DNA of 64,000 bases from Phaffia rhodozyma. Its lineage: Eukaryota; Basidiomycota; Tremellomycetes; Cystofilobasidiales; Mrakiaceae. The notes under the pieces were generated by a model. It was not told where the DNA came from and did not search any database. It saw nothing but the letters and a program-made list of their open reading frames with translations. Of the stretch, positions 23,883 through 35,777 are shown piece by piece. Both the position numbers and the translations under genes were made by a program. Location: positions 744,001 to 808,000 of the forward strand of contig JACGZH010000011.1 in assembly GCA_014706385.1 (NCBI GenBank). Reading direction: 5' to 3'. Every line of letters starts with the position of its first letter. Within the stretch, counting starts at the first letter, position 1.

Positions 23883-24881
23883 ATTTCTATCGAACCAAAC
23901 AAGACCACGCAGGTAAACCGATGAGACGACAAGAGATGGGAGATGTTGAGAGGATAGGTTGGACGAGTTTGGTGAAGGGTCCGAGTGTTGTGAAAGAAAA
24001 CAAAAAGGGCAGAGAGGAAAAAAAAATCGAGATGTGAGCCACTGGTGATCACTCTTTTGATTCCTTCTTTCTGCAAAAATACAAACACTCCCTGACGGAG
24101 CACATAAGCACGTACATTCTAAGCTCTTTGAGAAAGCGGAGGGAGGGAAGGAGAAGAAAGGAGAGAGAAGAAGTAGTAGTGCTTTTTTTTGGGGGGGTGG
24201 GAGTGGTGAGGATCCAAACAAGATTGGGCGAAAGTTGATCTTTTCTTGCCTACGCGCGGCGTTACCAAAAGGTTGATTTCTTTTTCTTTTTTTCTTTTTT
24301 TTTCTTTTTCCTTGTAGTTATAGTTGTAGTTACAGTTGTATTTGTAGTTGTAGTTGTAGTCATGTTTCCATATCATCTCGTGTACTTCTAATCACCTTGT
24401 GTATATATCTATCTCACTATCCCTGTATAGTCTTCTTCTTAGCATCTTGTAGTCAAAACGACTGTGATGTTCCCTCGTCGAGACATCATTCCTTTTCCTA
24501 CTCAGCATGTATCGCTCTCCCTGATGAACACTTCTGCTCAGCCAAGCCTCAATCGTATGGCATTCATATAGTCCACAATGGTCATTTGGGCGGTTGCAGT
24601 TCACTTCTGTCGCTTGTGGCAGTCTTAGTTCGGTGAGACCCATCAGTAGACATCTGTCTCGAATTGCACTGGAGCAGTTCTCACTGGTGGTTCAACTATA
24701 GCAGCAGCAGCAGCTTGACTTGATCGATCCTTCTATCTCCTCCTCCTTCTCCTCATCATCACCATCACCATCACCATCACCATCATCATCCTCCTTCTAA
24801 TTGAGAGTCGCGTTCAGTTCAGGAAGATGGTTGCACATGTGGTTACACACCTGGTTACAACAAGTGTCATCGCAAGCCAAA
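23883..24881. promoter_or_regulatory. Divergent promoter region with simple repeats
   Basis: About 1 kb between the tubulin gene and an orphan gene, both transcribed outward. It contains pyrimidine tracts, a GTAGTT-like tandem repeat (about 24313-24361), a CAG run (about 24700-24714) and CAT/CAC repeats (about 24753-24790). I see no independent gene. Confidence 0.45.
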
Positions 24882-26169
24882 ATGAATCAGCCTTCAATCA
24901 TCGACGCTCCTGATTTCGTCAACCATCCCATCCTCTCACACCCTTATATCCAGGGTTTGTTCAGCCATGGTGTTTTGTAAGTATCTGCATCTCTCGTTCG
25001 GTTCGGTCGGGAGGAAAGGGATACAGAAAAACAAAAACAAAAAGCCCTGAATCTGACGTGCTCATCTTGTTCTTGATGTTTCCTTCATTTCATCCCAGGC
25101 GTCAAACACTTTCTGCCATTGATCTTGCTCCCCTACCCTTCAGGTATGTGTCTCTCAAGCTTGTTTCAGATTTCTTTCTTCTTGCCATCGTACCAGAAAC
25201 AAAGGGCTAAACCTGCATTCCTATCGACGATAGCCGCCCCTCTATTCACAGTCGTCTACCTGGTGTCGTTCTTTCTCTCGGTACAACCATGGTGAGTCAC
25301 TATGCATATATGCCTGCCCTTCTGAACACCGACTGTAAGCTGATGATCTCAACCGTTTGGCCCTTAAATCCAGCGTGTACTGCACTATCCTGGTCTCTGT
25401 CCTGTTCACATCGACATGTTATACCCATTCATCGAACGCAGCCGTCACCATCACGAGCACCGGTCTGCAGGCACTCCAGGAAACGAACGAGACATCCACT
25501 CTCACGCTCCTCGTATATCCAATGTCATTCGACGCGAACATATCTCGTCTTGTCGAGCCTACTTATTCAACCAATCAGCCAGATCCATACAGATCATGGG
25601 CCGACCTCAACGGAGGTCATCTCGCCAGTCCGGTCCTCCTAGGGTACAAATATCAATCGAGACTACTCGACTCTACCCAAGCAGTGGAACAAAGACTGGC
25701 CAAGAAGCGACAGACAGAGTTGGAAGTCGCTCAGAAAGAGAGGGCCGAGAAAGAGGAAGCTGCCAGAGCAGAGCTCATTGCTTCTCAGACTATCATCGCT
25801 AGATGGACGTCAGTCATTGTCGAACGGCTCATTGCCAACATCGCCCGAGCACCCCTACCTCGGTCATGGTTCTCGCCTCCAACATCAGTGTCCCGGTCGA
25901 CGGACAACACATCGACATCGACCGATTCAAATCCTGACTCTCGCTCGGTCGTCACAGATCCATTCAAACGAGATCTCGCCAATCCGAGGTGGGATCCGGA
26001 GCGAAAACGGTTGGACGCCAGATTCAACGACATCGGTCTCATCTTTGACTTCAAATGGGGTAGGTCAGAACAGGACCTCATAGAGAATTTCGGTTGGGCG
26101 ATGACCAAGCGAAAGAGGGACGGAGTGAACAATGCGGGTTTGGGTGTGATTTCAGTCTCAGGTACTTAA
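24882..26169 (+). CDS. Orphan membrane protein, unrecognised
   Basis: I do not recognise this protein. Start ATG at 24882; the first exon ends at 24976 and a second runs from about 25099. The third (about 25203-25290) is reached only with an AAAG acceptor, since the nearer CCAG acceptor would give a stop. The last exon runs from about 25374 to 26169. About 365 residues. A hydrophobic region (FLSTIAAPLFTVVYLVSFFL, then VYCTILVSVLFTS) at residues 55-95 suggests one or two membrane helices. A long charged helix (QKERAEKEEAARAELIASQ) follows, then Ser/Thr-rich sequence and a C-terminal domain with RFNDIGLIFDFKWGRSEQDL. It could be an organelle membrane protein; the function is unknown. Confidence 0.6.
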
Positions 26170-26932
26170 TCTCACACTTGGTCTGTACATAGAGGGTCTT
26201 TTGTGAAGCTTTCGACGCCCCCCCCCCCCCCTTTCACTTTGTACTGCTCACCTCACACCGGCACTTGCAGCCTTCAAACTCAAAAACAATGGACCTTTAG
26301 AGAAGAGAGAGATATGTGAATGTGCGCTATCGACTTGATGGTTGCGTTAAGAGCTATCCGTCGGTGTATTCATTCAAATACGCCCATGTGTTTTGACCCT
26401 TATGCCATTTATCTGATATATGTCTAGTCAAATCGTTCTTGAAAGTGCTAACCCAGAAGCTGTCTATATCTGATATGAGTGGACAGGAACATGCCGAGAG
26501 GGGAATAGAACGGCAATAAGAGTAAGAATGTTTGCGTAGAAATATCAGCATTGGGTACACTACTCTGGGACATAAGGATGAAGTGAGTGTAACACGTAAA
26601 GAGAAGAACAATGGAAAGAAGAGGAAACCACACAGGAAAGAGATCATCAGGATTAACGAGAAAGGGGGGATCACTCACCCCTTGTCGTTTTACCGTTCTA
26701 CTCAGACCACGGGGAAGAGGGGGAGGGAAAAGAGAGGGAAAGAACAAAGGATATCACGAACTTGTAGAGGAGAAACAAAAATGACATACCAATTTGTGAG
26801 GAGGGTATCTTTTTTTTAGGCCGCCTTTCAGAAGACATGCCCAGAGAAGATCCTTGAGTAAGTCTTTCTATGACTGTTGTATTGTTCCGTTCCCTTTCTA
26901 TGCCTGTGTGTCCTGAAAGAAGAGATGATTGC
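26170..26932. other. Convergent intergenic region with a poly-C run
   Basis: About 760 bp between convergent genes. A run of 14 C lies at 26218-26231, right after the orphan gene's stop. The rest looks like 3' UTR; no gene is supported. Confidence 0.4.
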
Positions 26933-27830
26933 TCAAGCCCATTTGAGCTGATAAGACGTCGAAGAAGGTAATAAGGATAAACGTTAACAGGACGAAAACT
27001 AGAGGGATAATGCAGAACATGAAACGTACTTCAGGATTGAGCTTGAATGCCTCGTATTCTTCTCGGTTGAAGAATGAAAGTTCCGTCTCGTTCTCTGCAA
27101 GTTTCCAGAAAGAAAGAATACGTAAATATCGGATGACTACAGAAGCAGTGATCGTTCAGACGTCCACAACACAAAACAGGACAAACCAATTCCGTACGAG
27201 GCCAATGTAGCCTCAGTTCCAGGTGAAAGGATGTCAGTCTCATCATCCTCGAAATTGATGATCAAGTTCATAGTCTTGTGTCCGTGGGCCTTCGTGTACA
27301 GCTTTATGGTGTCGAGTTCTACATAGTCAAATTCAACGCAGAAATAATACGATGAGACCAATACCACAGAGACAGAATGTAGTCAATATCTTCTGATAGA
27401 TAAAGACTTACTGTCAATAGAAGTCTTGAACGGCTTGAAACCCAAGGTTATCGGGATCTCTGTTTTGAAAACCTCAAAGGGATATCAGTATAGAAACAGA
27501 GTATTGATATTTCCAACCCAAGCGCGCCTATGAAGAACAACAAGAGAGAATATGGATGTTTGATACACAAGACGAACCCTTCTTGCACCTGTTCATCAGC
27601 TCGTCTACTCCATTTGGCTTCTCCAAGTCGACTCCCTTGAGGACCAACGCTTTCATACTCCTATAGGGGAAACTCTTGATGATTCGTACCGTCAAAGTCG
27701 CATTGTTGGGTGAGTTCAAGGTGGACGTCAACTCTGATGCCCGGTCCTCGGAAGACGAGACCACCGGTGCGTAGGACGGAAAGAAGGACGCGGTCGTCTT
27801 GGAGGGACCAGGAGTAAGCTCAGCGGACAT
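26933..27830 (-). CDS. UPF0538 family protein (C2orf76 homologue)
   Basis: A conserved eukaryotic family of unknown function. Exon 1 (about 27578-27830) has a 45-residue Ser/Pro-rich leader, then ATLTVRIIKSFPYRSMKALV and LKGVDLEKPNGVDELMNR, the family's N-terminal ubiquitin-like beta segment. Small exons add IPITLGFKPFKTSID, DTIKLYTKAHGHKTMNLIIN, FEDDETDILSPG and NETELSFFNREEYEAFKLNP, closely tracking the vertebrate protein (INFEDDE, ETEISFFN, EYKANP). The last short exon reads LKWA and stops at 26933, matching the family's short W-containing end. About 185 residues; the extended N terminus is longer than in vertebrates. Confidence 0.88.
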
Positions 27831-28065
27831 TCTGAGAACAATTGGTGTTGGAAATCGAATTGGAAGCGAGCAAGAGTGTGGGTCGAATGGATGGGTGGAA
27901 AGTAGAAGTTCACTTTATTTTGAACTTTTTGCTATTCTCGCTTATACGTTTTTTGAATATTTTCAAATTCGATATAAACCCATCGCATCTCGCTCGTCAG
28001 CGTTCTACCCATCATCAATCATCACACTCGCCCACAAGTCTATCACTCTCGAGGAAAGATTCAGG
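27831..28065. promoter_or_regulatory. Compact bidirectional promoter
   Basis: Only 235 bp separate the divergent start codons of the UPF0538 gene and the lipase gene, so both promoters must lie here. It is AT-rich (about 27900-27985) with the TATA-like stretch GATATAAACC at 27970-27979. Confidence 0.5.
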
Positions 28066-30058
28066 ATGGAAGGAGATACTGCAACAGCATCTCAAGAGGC
28101 CATTGTCTGTAAGAGTTTTTTTCGAATCCAAAACGGTAGAGATTTGTATTGATATAGATCATTGCTCCTAAATCATACCCCTTCATTAGTAGAGACGATC
28201 TATTATCGAGTTCCCCCTCAAGACTCGAGCCTTAGTTCATCATTTCGTGGCCTCTCTCCCTATGAACCTCCTGTACCCAGTAACCTGTGGCTGATTGCAG
28301 AACCAGTGTTGATCTCGCTAGGCGTATGTGCATTTCTCACCAAAAGAACGCTTGGTGTCGTGGAAAGATCCCCAGTAAAGGCATATACTGACACACTCCT
28401 CGTTGGTAACGATACTAGCTATATACACCACCCGACCCGACATATTCGAGATATTTAATTCCTGCGCTGCCCGAAGAAAACACCTTTCTAGAATCGCCGT
28501 ATGTCGTCACAACCCGGAGGAGGATTTTCACAGATGCCACCGGAGGGGCAGAAAACGTCAAGGTTGTGCAGGCCGAGTTGGATAGAGCTAAAGGTAGAGA
28601 CTGGATATACTATCAGACGTGGGAAGCTCCGGAAAGAAGAGGAAAGATCGGAGATGGGATAGATATCGTTTGTGTCCATGGTACGGATCATATGCTACCA
28701 CACTGGGACCATGAATCGCTTTAAGATGCAGCTGATCTTGTCTTCTGTCTATTCTTGTGAACAGGCATTGGAGAGTACGGGGCTCGGTGGTGGTGAGTCA
28801 TTTATACTCATTTGCGCGGCCTCAACGTTTGCGTTGCAACTCACGCCTTCTGCTGTAGTGTTCACGTGGCAAAATTCATTCAGAACGGCTTCAGAATCAT
28901 CGCTCCTGATCTCCCCGCTGTAAGTGTCGACTCTATCGACACCTCGATATGCTCCGACTGATATTCTGTGTCTGTCTGTTTGCGCTTCGCTGTTCTGATA
29001 GCATGGCCGCTCGACAGGGATTCATTGCTACGTCCCTACAAACGACCTCCTCGTTTCTTCTGTCAAACTTGTTCTCGAAGACGTGGACGAACAAGATCAG
29101 GCCCGTCAGAGGGTTTCTTTCACGAAAAGATTTATCGCTGGTGCTTCTTTGGGTGCATTTGTTATGTAGGTGGCCTCGTTACTGCCCTGATCTTGATGTT
29201 CCCTCGGCAAGACACTTAAATCTCTTGACATACATGGACGCTTGTAGATTAGAATATCTCCTCGCTTATCCTCCTGCCGACGCTGTGTTTACTTCTATCT
29301 CGGGGGCATTCTTAATGTGCCCACTCATTCAGGTGGCCGCAGCATCTCGGCCGTCATATCTACTGGAGCTCATTGCTCGAGCTCTGCGTACGTTCGCAGG
29401 AAGAGTTCCCTTCGCTTCCGCTCAGCGTGGAAAAGGTCACTGGGACCGTTAGTTCATCTCGTCTTTACCTGTCTTATAGACGGCCATTGGAGACCTCAGA
29501 GCTGATGATTTCGTGTGATCTCGCTCCTTTGTTGTCTACACTCAGCACGGGCGGAAATCTCGTTCTTGCTCAACCCTCAGCCATACCATGGTCCTCTAAG
29601 GATTGGTACTGGCCTCGCGATTGCGCAGGGGATCGATGACCTGGCTCCTCGAGCGAAAGAGATTCGACTGCCGATCAAAGTCATTCACGGATCGGCCGAT
29701 CGGATCACTAGCCCGGAGGGTTCAAAAGATTTCTTTGAGAGGGTTTCAAGTCAAGACCTAGAATTTGAGATATGGCCAGGATATGAGGTTGGTCGATTCT
29801 CACGACTTCAATCGTTTAGCAGCTCTGACTCTCTGTCCGCATCCAATTTGACAACAAACAGCATGTGATGATGAAAGTAAGTGGGCACCAGGAAAAAAAG
29901 ATTCTCTCACTGATGTAAAAGACCTTTTTCATAAGCTTCCTGCGCTAATTCTTTGACCTTTCTTGTATCTCTTTCAGGTTGGTTATGATCGAGAAGATGA
30001 TCAGCCCCGTCAAAAAACACTCGAGTCTTGGTATGCGTGGATCGCGGAAAGAGTCTAA
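28066..30058 (+). CDS. Alpha/beta hydrolase, monoglyceride lipase-like (Yju3 type)
   Basis: Probable lipid-droplet or ER serine hydrolase releasing fatty acid from monoacylglycerol. Multiple short exons. After a variable N terminus come HGIGEYG (oxyanion region), FRIIAPDLPAHGRSTGIHCY and the nucleophile elbow GASLG (about 29135). The cap region includes LEYLLAYPPADAVFTSISGA and FLMCPLI. The acid residue is in KVIHGSADRITSPEGS (about 29690) and the catalytic His follows in GYEHVMM, split by an intron at about 29789-29863. It ends SWYAWIAERV. HGRSTG with GxSLG and GSADxxTS is characteristic of the Yju3/MGLL group. The N terminus (about 80 residues before the core) is longer than usual. Confidence 0.85.
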
Positions 30059-30465
30059 GAAGAGTACCGCGTGTTGACCATCTCCGTTTCATACGAGTGC
30101 TCCAAAATATCTACTCCTCTAGATCTGCTACCCCATCTCCTTCTCTTCTTCCTCTCATCTATAGCTTCAGAAGTATGTGTGTTAGAGTCAGGTTTATACA
30201 TATGTTCCAACGTCAGATGTGCTCTGGAAAGGAAGGTTTCGTCATTGCTGTACAGCTATCGGGACACGTGCATGTCTGCCGCTCATCCCAACCAGTCAAT
30301 CAGCATCGTCTCTTAGGACAACTACTCGTCCACGCTCAACACCCACGCTCGTCACATCGAGTCTCCCACCACATTGGTCGGACGCTCTCTGCAACAGTCG
30401 TGGTATACGTTGGGAAGCTTGATTGAGATCTAAAAAAAATCCAGACCTCGCAAATTGATTCCAAG
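30059..30465. other. Intergenic region upstream of XPD
   Basis: About 400 bp containing the lipase 3' UTR and the XPD promoter. No gene seen. Confidence 0.4.
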
Positions 30466-33400
30466 ATGAAGTTTTATATTGGAGATCTTCCGGTGATGTA
30501 TGTTGCTCGTATCTTCATACCTTCTCTGGCCACCTCGATCCTTTCAGTCTGAGGAAAAGCGGAGCTTGCTTATGTTTCGCAGGCGTTTCTATCTGATGAT
30601 ATATAGAGAGGACAGGCTAGATCTTTGTCGATATAGATGCTCATAGACATGGCCTATTTCCTTTGCACGCGATCCAGATTCCCGTACGATCTAGTATATC
30701 CGGAACAGTATAATTATATGTGTGACTTGAAGAGAGCCTTGGATGCCAATGTAAGTTTGTGGGATCGATATCCAACCAACCGATCAAGCCTAGATTCTCA
30801 TTCAGTACGGAATACTGACTGTCTTTCTGTTGTTATCCTTGATATGTTCTCTCGATCAGGGTCATTGTATCCTAGGTAAGAGTGTCGCTGGTACTTCTGG
30901 ACTGAGTGATACGACGGTGGAAACGAACTGTCGGGCTGATCTTGACTGTTGGATTCACTCAGAAATGCCTTCCGGGACGGGTAAAACGGTCTCGCTCTTA
31001 TCTCTGATTATATCCTATCAACAGGTTTGAGTCTTCCTGGGTTTGTTTACTCGCTAAAGCTATTCTGACAGGCTCATTCCTCACAACGGTTGTCGCTCAC
31101 AGTTCTATCCTTCCCATCGAAAGCTCATATATTGCTCGAGAACGGTACCCGAGATCGAGAAGGCTTTGGCGGAGCTCAAACGACTGATGGAGTATAGGAA
31201 GCAGATGGGATGTGATGATACGGGTTTCCGGGGCATTGGGTTGAGTAGTCGAAAGAACTTGTGTATCCATCCGGAGGTTAGTTCAGTCATTTTGAAGAGC
31301 TTCTTCCATCAAGAGTGATGTTGAGGAAGCTTGTGATCTGAGCTCTAATATGTGCGCGCTCAATTTTTCTTCCTCAGGTGGCGAGAGAAAAGAAGGGCAA
31401 AACCGTAGACGCTCGTTGTAGAGACTTGACGTCAGCTGCTGCTTGCGAACAGGGAAGAGCGGATCCGGGGAGTGTTCCGTTATGTGATTTTCATGAAGTA
31501 TGTGTTCTGTTTGATCTAACTTACTAGGCGATTAGCTTTTGACTGCAATAATAAACTGATACCACCTTTCTGTCTTCGTGACGAACAGGAGTTAGGAAAA
31601 CGAGAGCCTGGGGACCTATTTCCTGAGGGGGTTTTCACTTTGGACGATATGAAGGAGTACTCTAGAGAGCAGGGCATATGTCCGTATTTTGCTCTCCGTA
31701 GGATGGTTCGTCGTTGATCTCTCTGCTCTGTTTCAGCGCATCGCTTTGTCTTGAACTTCTCTCTGTTTTTACTCACACATATTTGAACACAGATGCCTTT
31801 TGTAGATGTCATCATTTATTCATTCCACTACTTGCTGGACCCTAAGATCGCGGAGCAAGTCTCCGCTGAACTAGATGGCGAAGCCATCGTAGTGTTCGAT
31901 GAAGCGCATAACATCGGTTAGTTATTCATTTATCTCAACTATTCACGTACTCAACCTCTTCCACAATCTCAGACGAAGTAGTAATCTGATCTCTTGACTT
32001 CGGCTGAGTAGATAACGTGTGTATAGAATCCCTATCTGTGGACTTGACAAGGCCAATCTTAGAGGGCGCGTCCAGAAGCGCAAATCGATTAGAAGAAAAG
32101 ATCGCAGAGTATGTGCATCTCCTCCTGTTTCAAAAGCTATCTTCTGTTGAAAATCGACTCATCAGTTAGACGTTCTATTTTGTTCAATCAGAATGAAAGA
32201 GAATGACATTCAAAAACTTCAGGATGAATATACCCGATTGGTTCAAGGTCTTGGCGCTCCTGATGGGGGAGAGGAAGACGATATGTTATCAAACCCTAGT
32301 ACGCTCACTCCTTCATTTCATCTGACTTTCCTTTTGCGTTGTTGCCGAGCTTTATCTCTTGACCGCTTACGTCCTCCTCTCTTAATTTTCATGCAGTTTT
32401 GCCAGACGATATGATCCAAGAAGCCATCCCAGGCAATATCAGAAAGGCCGAACACTTCGTGGCTTTCATGAAGCGGTTTATTGAATATCTCAAGGTTCGT
32501 TCTTAGGTCGTCTATGGCTCGGCCCCTTGTCGTATGTACTGATGTTGTTATTCTGTAATCTTACAATTCTGCAATCTTGCAATTTGACTTCAGACAAGGA
32601 TGAGAGTGCTCCATGTCGTTGCAGAAACTCCAGTATCGTTCTTACAGCATCTAAAAGATATCACGTTCATCGAGAAACGACCACTCAAGTATGAACTAGA
32701 CATTCTTTTTGTCCTCCATTACACTTCATATATTACTTGAATATTGACTGTGCATACCTTTGGGATTTCTACTTGTAGAGCATGTGCAGAGCGTCTATCG
32801 TCCTTGGTGAAGACATTGGGCTTGACGAATTTGGACGAATACTCTGGGTTGCAGACTGTAGCCGGGTTTGCAACACTGGTGGCTACATATGAAAAAGGTA
32901 TGGGTGGTCTTCTTGTGCATCCATCTCCTTGAGGAGAAAGTCCTCTTATCAATCAAAACACACATCTATTTCACCCTCATCTGTAACAGGCTTCCTTCTA
33001 ATTCTAGAGCCTTACGAAACGGATCATGCAACTGTCGCCAACCCTGTCTTCCATTTCACGTGAGCATACTGTGTTTGCGCTTCTGTCTTGTTTCATTACG
33101 TCGTACATGGATTGACAGATTTGAGACGTGAACTGGCAGTTGTATGGATCCCGCTTTAGCCATGGCACCCGTATTCGAAAAGTTTAGCAGTGTGGTCATC
33201 ACCTCGGGAACGATTTCTCCGTTGGATATGTGTATGTTGATAGACCTATGTTGTTGGACCTATTTCCTCTGAGATTGCCTGTTGACCAAGGTGTTATTTT
33301 ACTTTGTTCTAGATCCCAAAATGTTAGATTTCCAACCGGTAGTGATCGAGAGTTATCCTATGACACTCGGCCGAAACTCTTTCTTGCCTCTGGTATGTCG

Positions 33401-35118
33401 GGCTGGGCTGATTCTCAATTCCAACGTCTCTTTTTGCGATGTGATCCTGATTTAGAGTTGTTTTGACGGCTTAGGTGATCACTCGAGGCTCTGATCAAGT
33501 AGCTATCTCTTCCAGATTCGAGGTCCGAAACGATCCTTCCGTGGTTCGGAACTTTGGATCAATCTTGATCGAGTACAGCAAATGTGTGCCGGATGGGATC
33601 GTTGCTTTCTTCCCAAGTTATCTTTACATGGAGTCGATCGTGGCCGCCTGGAACGATATGGTCAGTTCTTCATGATTTCATCTCAATAGACTCGTTGAAC
33701 GAGTCGACTCAGCTTGGGTTTTCTTTCATACGGTTTGAAATAGGGTATCCTGAATGAAGTATGGAAGAATAAATTAATCTTTGTGGAAACCCCTGATGCT
33801 GCCGAGACAAGTATAGCATTGGAGAACTATCGAAAGGTAAGTCATGATTGAGACTTGAACTTGTCTCATAGTCTGTTCAATGTCTGATCATGCATTCCCC
33901 TTGTGAATAAGGCCTGCGATAATGGTAGGGGAGCCGTCTTGCTGTCTGTAGCCAGAGGAAAGGTTTCGGAGGGTATTGATTTTGATCAGTGAGTGCCGTT
34001 TCATAGTGTGTGTGTCTGACCCCGCGATGACCTCCTACTGACGAAATCACGTTTGTCTTTTATCTACTCATTTACGTATTTTCGCCTTTAATTTAAAATA
34101 CTAAACTAGCAATTATGGCCGAGCTGTGATCATGTTCGGGATCCCATATCAATACACAGAGAGTCGAATATTAAAAGTATGTTTCGTATTTTATGCTTTG
34201 CTAATAAGATCCTTTAATTGGAGGGTTATACGAGCTAAATCCGACTGTCTTGTTAACCAGGCTCGACTCGAGTTCTTGCGGGATGCCCATCGAATCAAGG
34301 AATCAGACTACCTGACGTTCGACGCAATGCGTCATGCTGCTCAGTGTGTAGGTCGAGTGTTACGTGGAAAGACTGATTGGGGTTTGATGGTGTTTGCGGA
34401 TCAGGTAGACCTTTTTTTTCTTCTGTTCTGTTCTTGTTTGTCTCTGTTCTGTTCTGTTCTCGCTGACTTTTCTGATCGGCTTCTCTCGCGGGATGAATTC
34501 TGGCTCTATCAAAGCGATTCGCCCGGGCGGACAAGCGAGCAAGACTTCCTAAATGGATCAATCAATATATCACCGAATCCCACTCTAAGCTATCAACAGA
34601 CATGGCCATCGCGCTCTCCAGACAATTCATAAGAAATATTTCTCAGCCGTTCGATCACTCACAAACGGGGATCTCGGTCTGGACGTATGAACAGGTCTTG
34701 GCGAAACAGGCGGCTGAAAAGGTTTGTCTTGCTCACTCTCCTCTCTCTTCTTGGCTATTTTCCTACTCCTCTATCAGACCGATCAGTGGCTCTTCCCATA
34801 TCTCTGTCCATTTATGGACTAACTTATCGAGCTATTCCTTATTTCGTCACTTGTCTTTTTTTCGGTGGGGGGGGAAAACCTTATCAGAGGGAGGCTGAAC
34901 AGGCAGTAATCGAACCACCAACGATGAATTCTCGGCCCCATCCCACAAGCACGTATCCAAACCCAAACCCAAACGGAGAAGGAGAGATAGACATGGATAT
35001 GGATATAGAATACGAGAATGCAGGCCGAGATGATCCCGGTCCCAGTCCCGGTCCCGGCGAGTTTTACGATGGTCGGGAAGACGAAGAGGAAGCTCGGTTG
35101 GCTAATATGGATATGTGA
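30466..35118 (+). CDS. RAD3: XPD/Rad3 5'-3' DNA helicase of TFIIH
   Basis: ATP-dependent Fe-S helicase of TFIIH, needed for nucleotide excision repair and part of the transcription initiation complex. It starts [20 protein letters not shown]. The Walker [15 protein letters not shown] is assembled across a 16-nt exon (30860-30875). Further motifs are [18 protein letters not shown], the Fe-S region [16 protein letters not shown] with Cys-rich [14 protein letters not shown] and VPLCDFH, the DEAH box VFDEAHNI (about 31897-31917), [31 protein letters not shown], and [20 protein letters not shown]. The final exons encode a Pro/Asp-rich acidic tail ending [11 protein letters not shown], longer than a minimal XPD. 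More than 20 short exons. Confidence 0.97.
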
Positions 35119-35777
35119 TTTTCCACTTTGCCACTTCTCTTTCTTTACGGCTCATGTCCCATATAAATATATATATATATATCTGTATATACCGTTGTTT
35201 GATCAGGTGAGGGTCGAGAAACATTGAGTCAAGTTAAGAAGATAGGGACGGGGACGGGCTGACAAATATGTGAACGTATACTTGCCCCATCCTTTCAAGT
35301 TCTGAGTCCTGAGCTTGCACATGGGAGAACGAGAAGAAAAAGGAACAGCCATGAATCTCTACACTGACCAAGCACGTGATTGATAGGAAAATAGAAGCAA
35401 CCTGAAGAAAAGAGAAGCAAGGTATACAACGAGGATTACATCCAAGATCAGCTTTTACAGAGAAACGAAACCGGCAAGAGATACGGTAAAAAAAAAAAAA
35501 AAATCAAAAAAAATCAAAAAAGAACAGAGCAGAGACAGAAACAAGGAAAACAAGCATCAAGATTATTATATACAGTGGCGTGGATGAATAGGCAGATGAA
35601 TTGGGTGAGATGCGAAAAGCGAGAGGAAATTTGAAAAGAAGTTGAAAGAGTGTTGAGTAGAGATCTAAATAAATGATTTTTTTCGGTTTTGGTTGAACAA
35701 AGCGTGTTGGAGATGTTGAAGATAAGAAAGAGATGGCGAAAATAATGTGTATGAGGAAAAATGGTAGAAATGGCCTC
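35119..35777. other. Convergent 3' region
   Basis: About 660 bp between XPD and the kinase gene ends. It has an (AT)-rich run TATATATATATAT near 35168 and an A-rich tract (about 35488-35522). No gene supported. Confidence 0.4.

Noticed and set aside
24313..24790. GTAGTT, CAG and CATCAC repeats considered as a CRISPR-like or satellite array
   Set aside because: They are short simple-sequence repeats without unique spacers.
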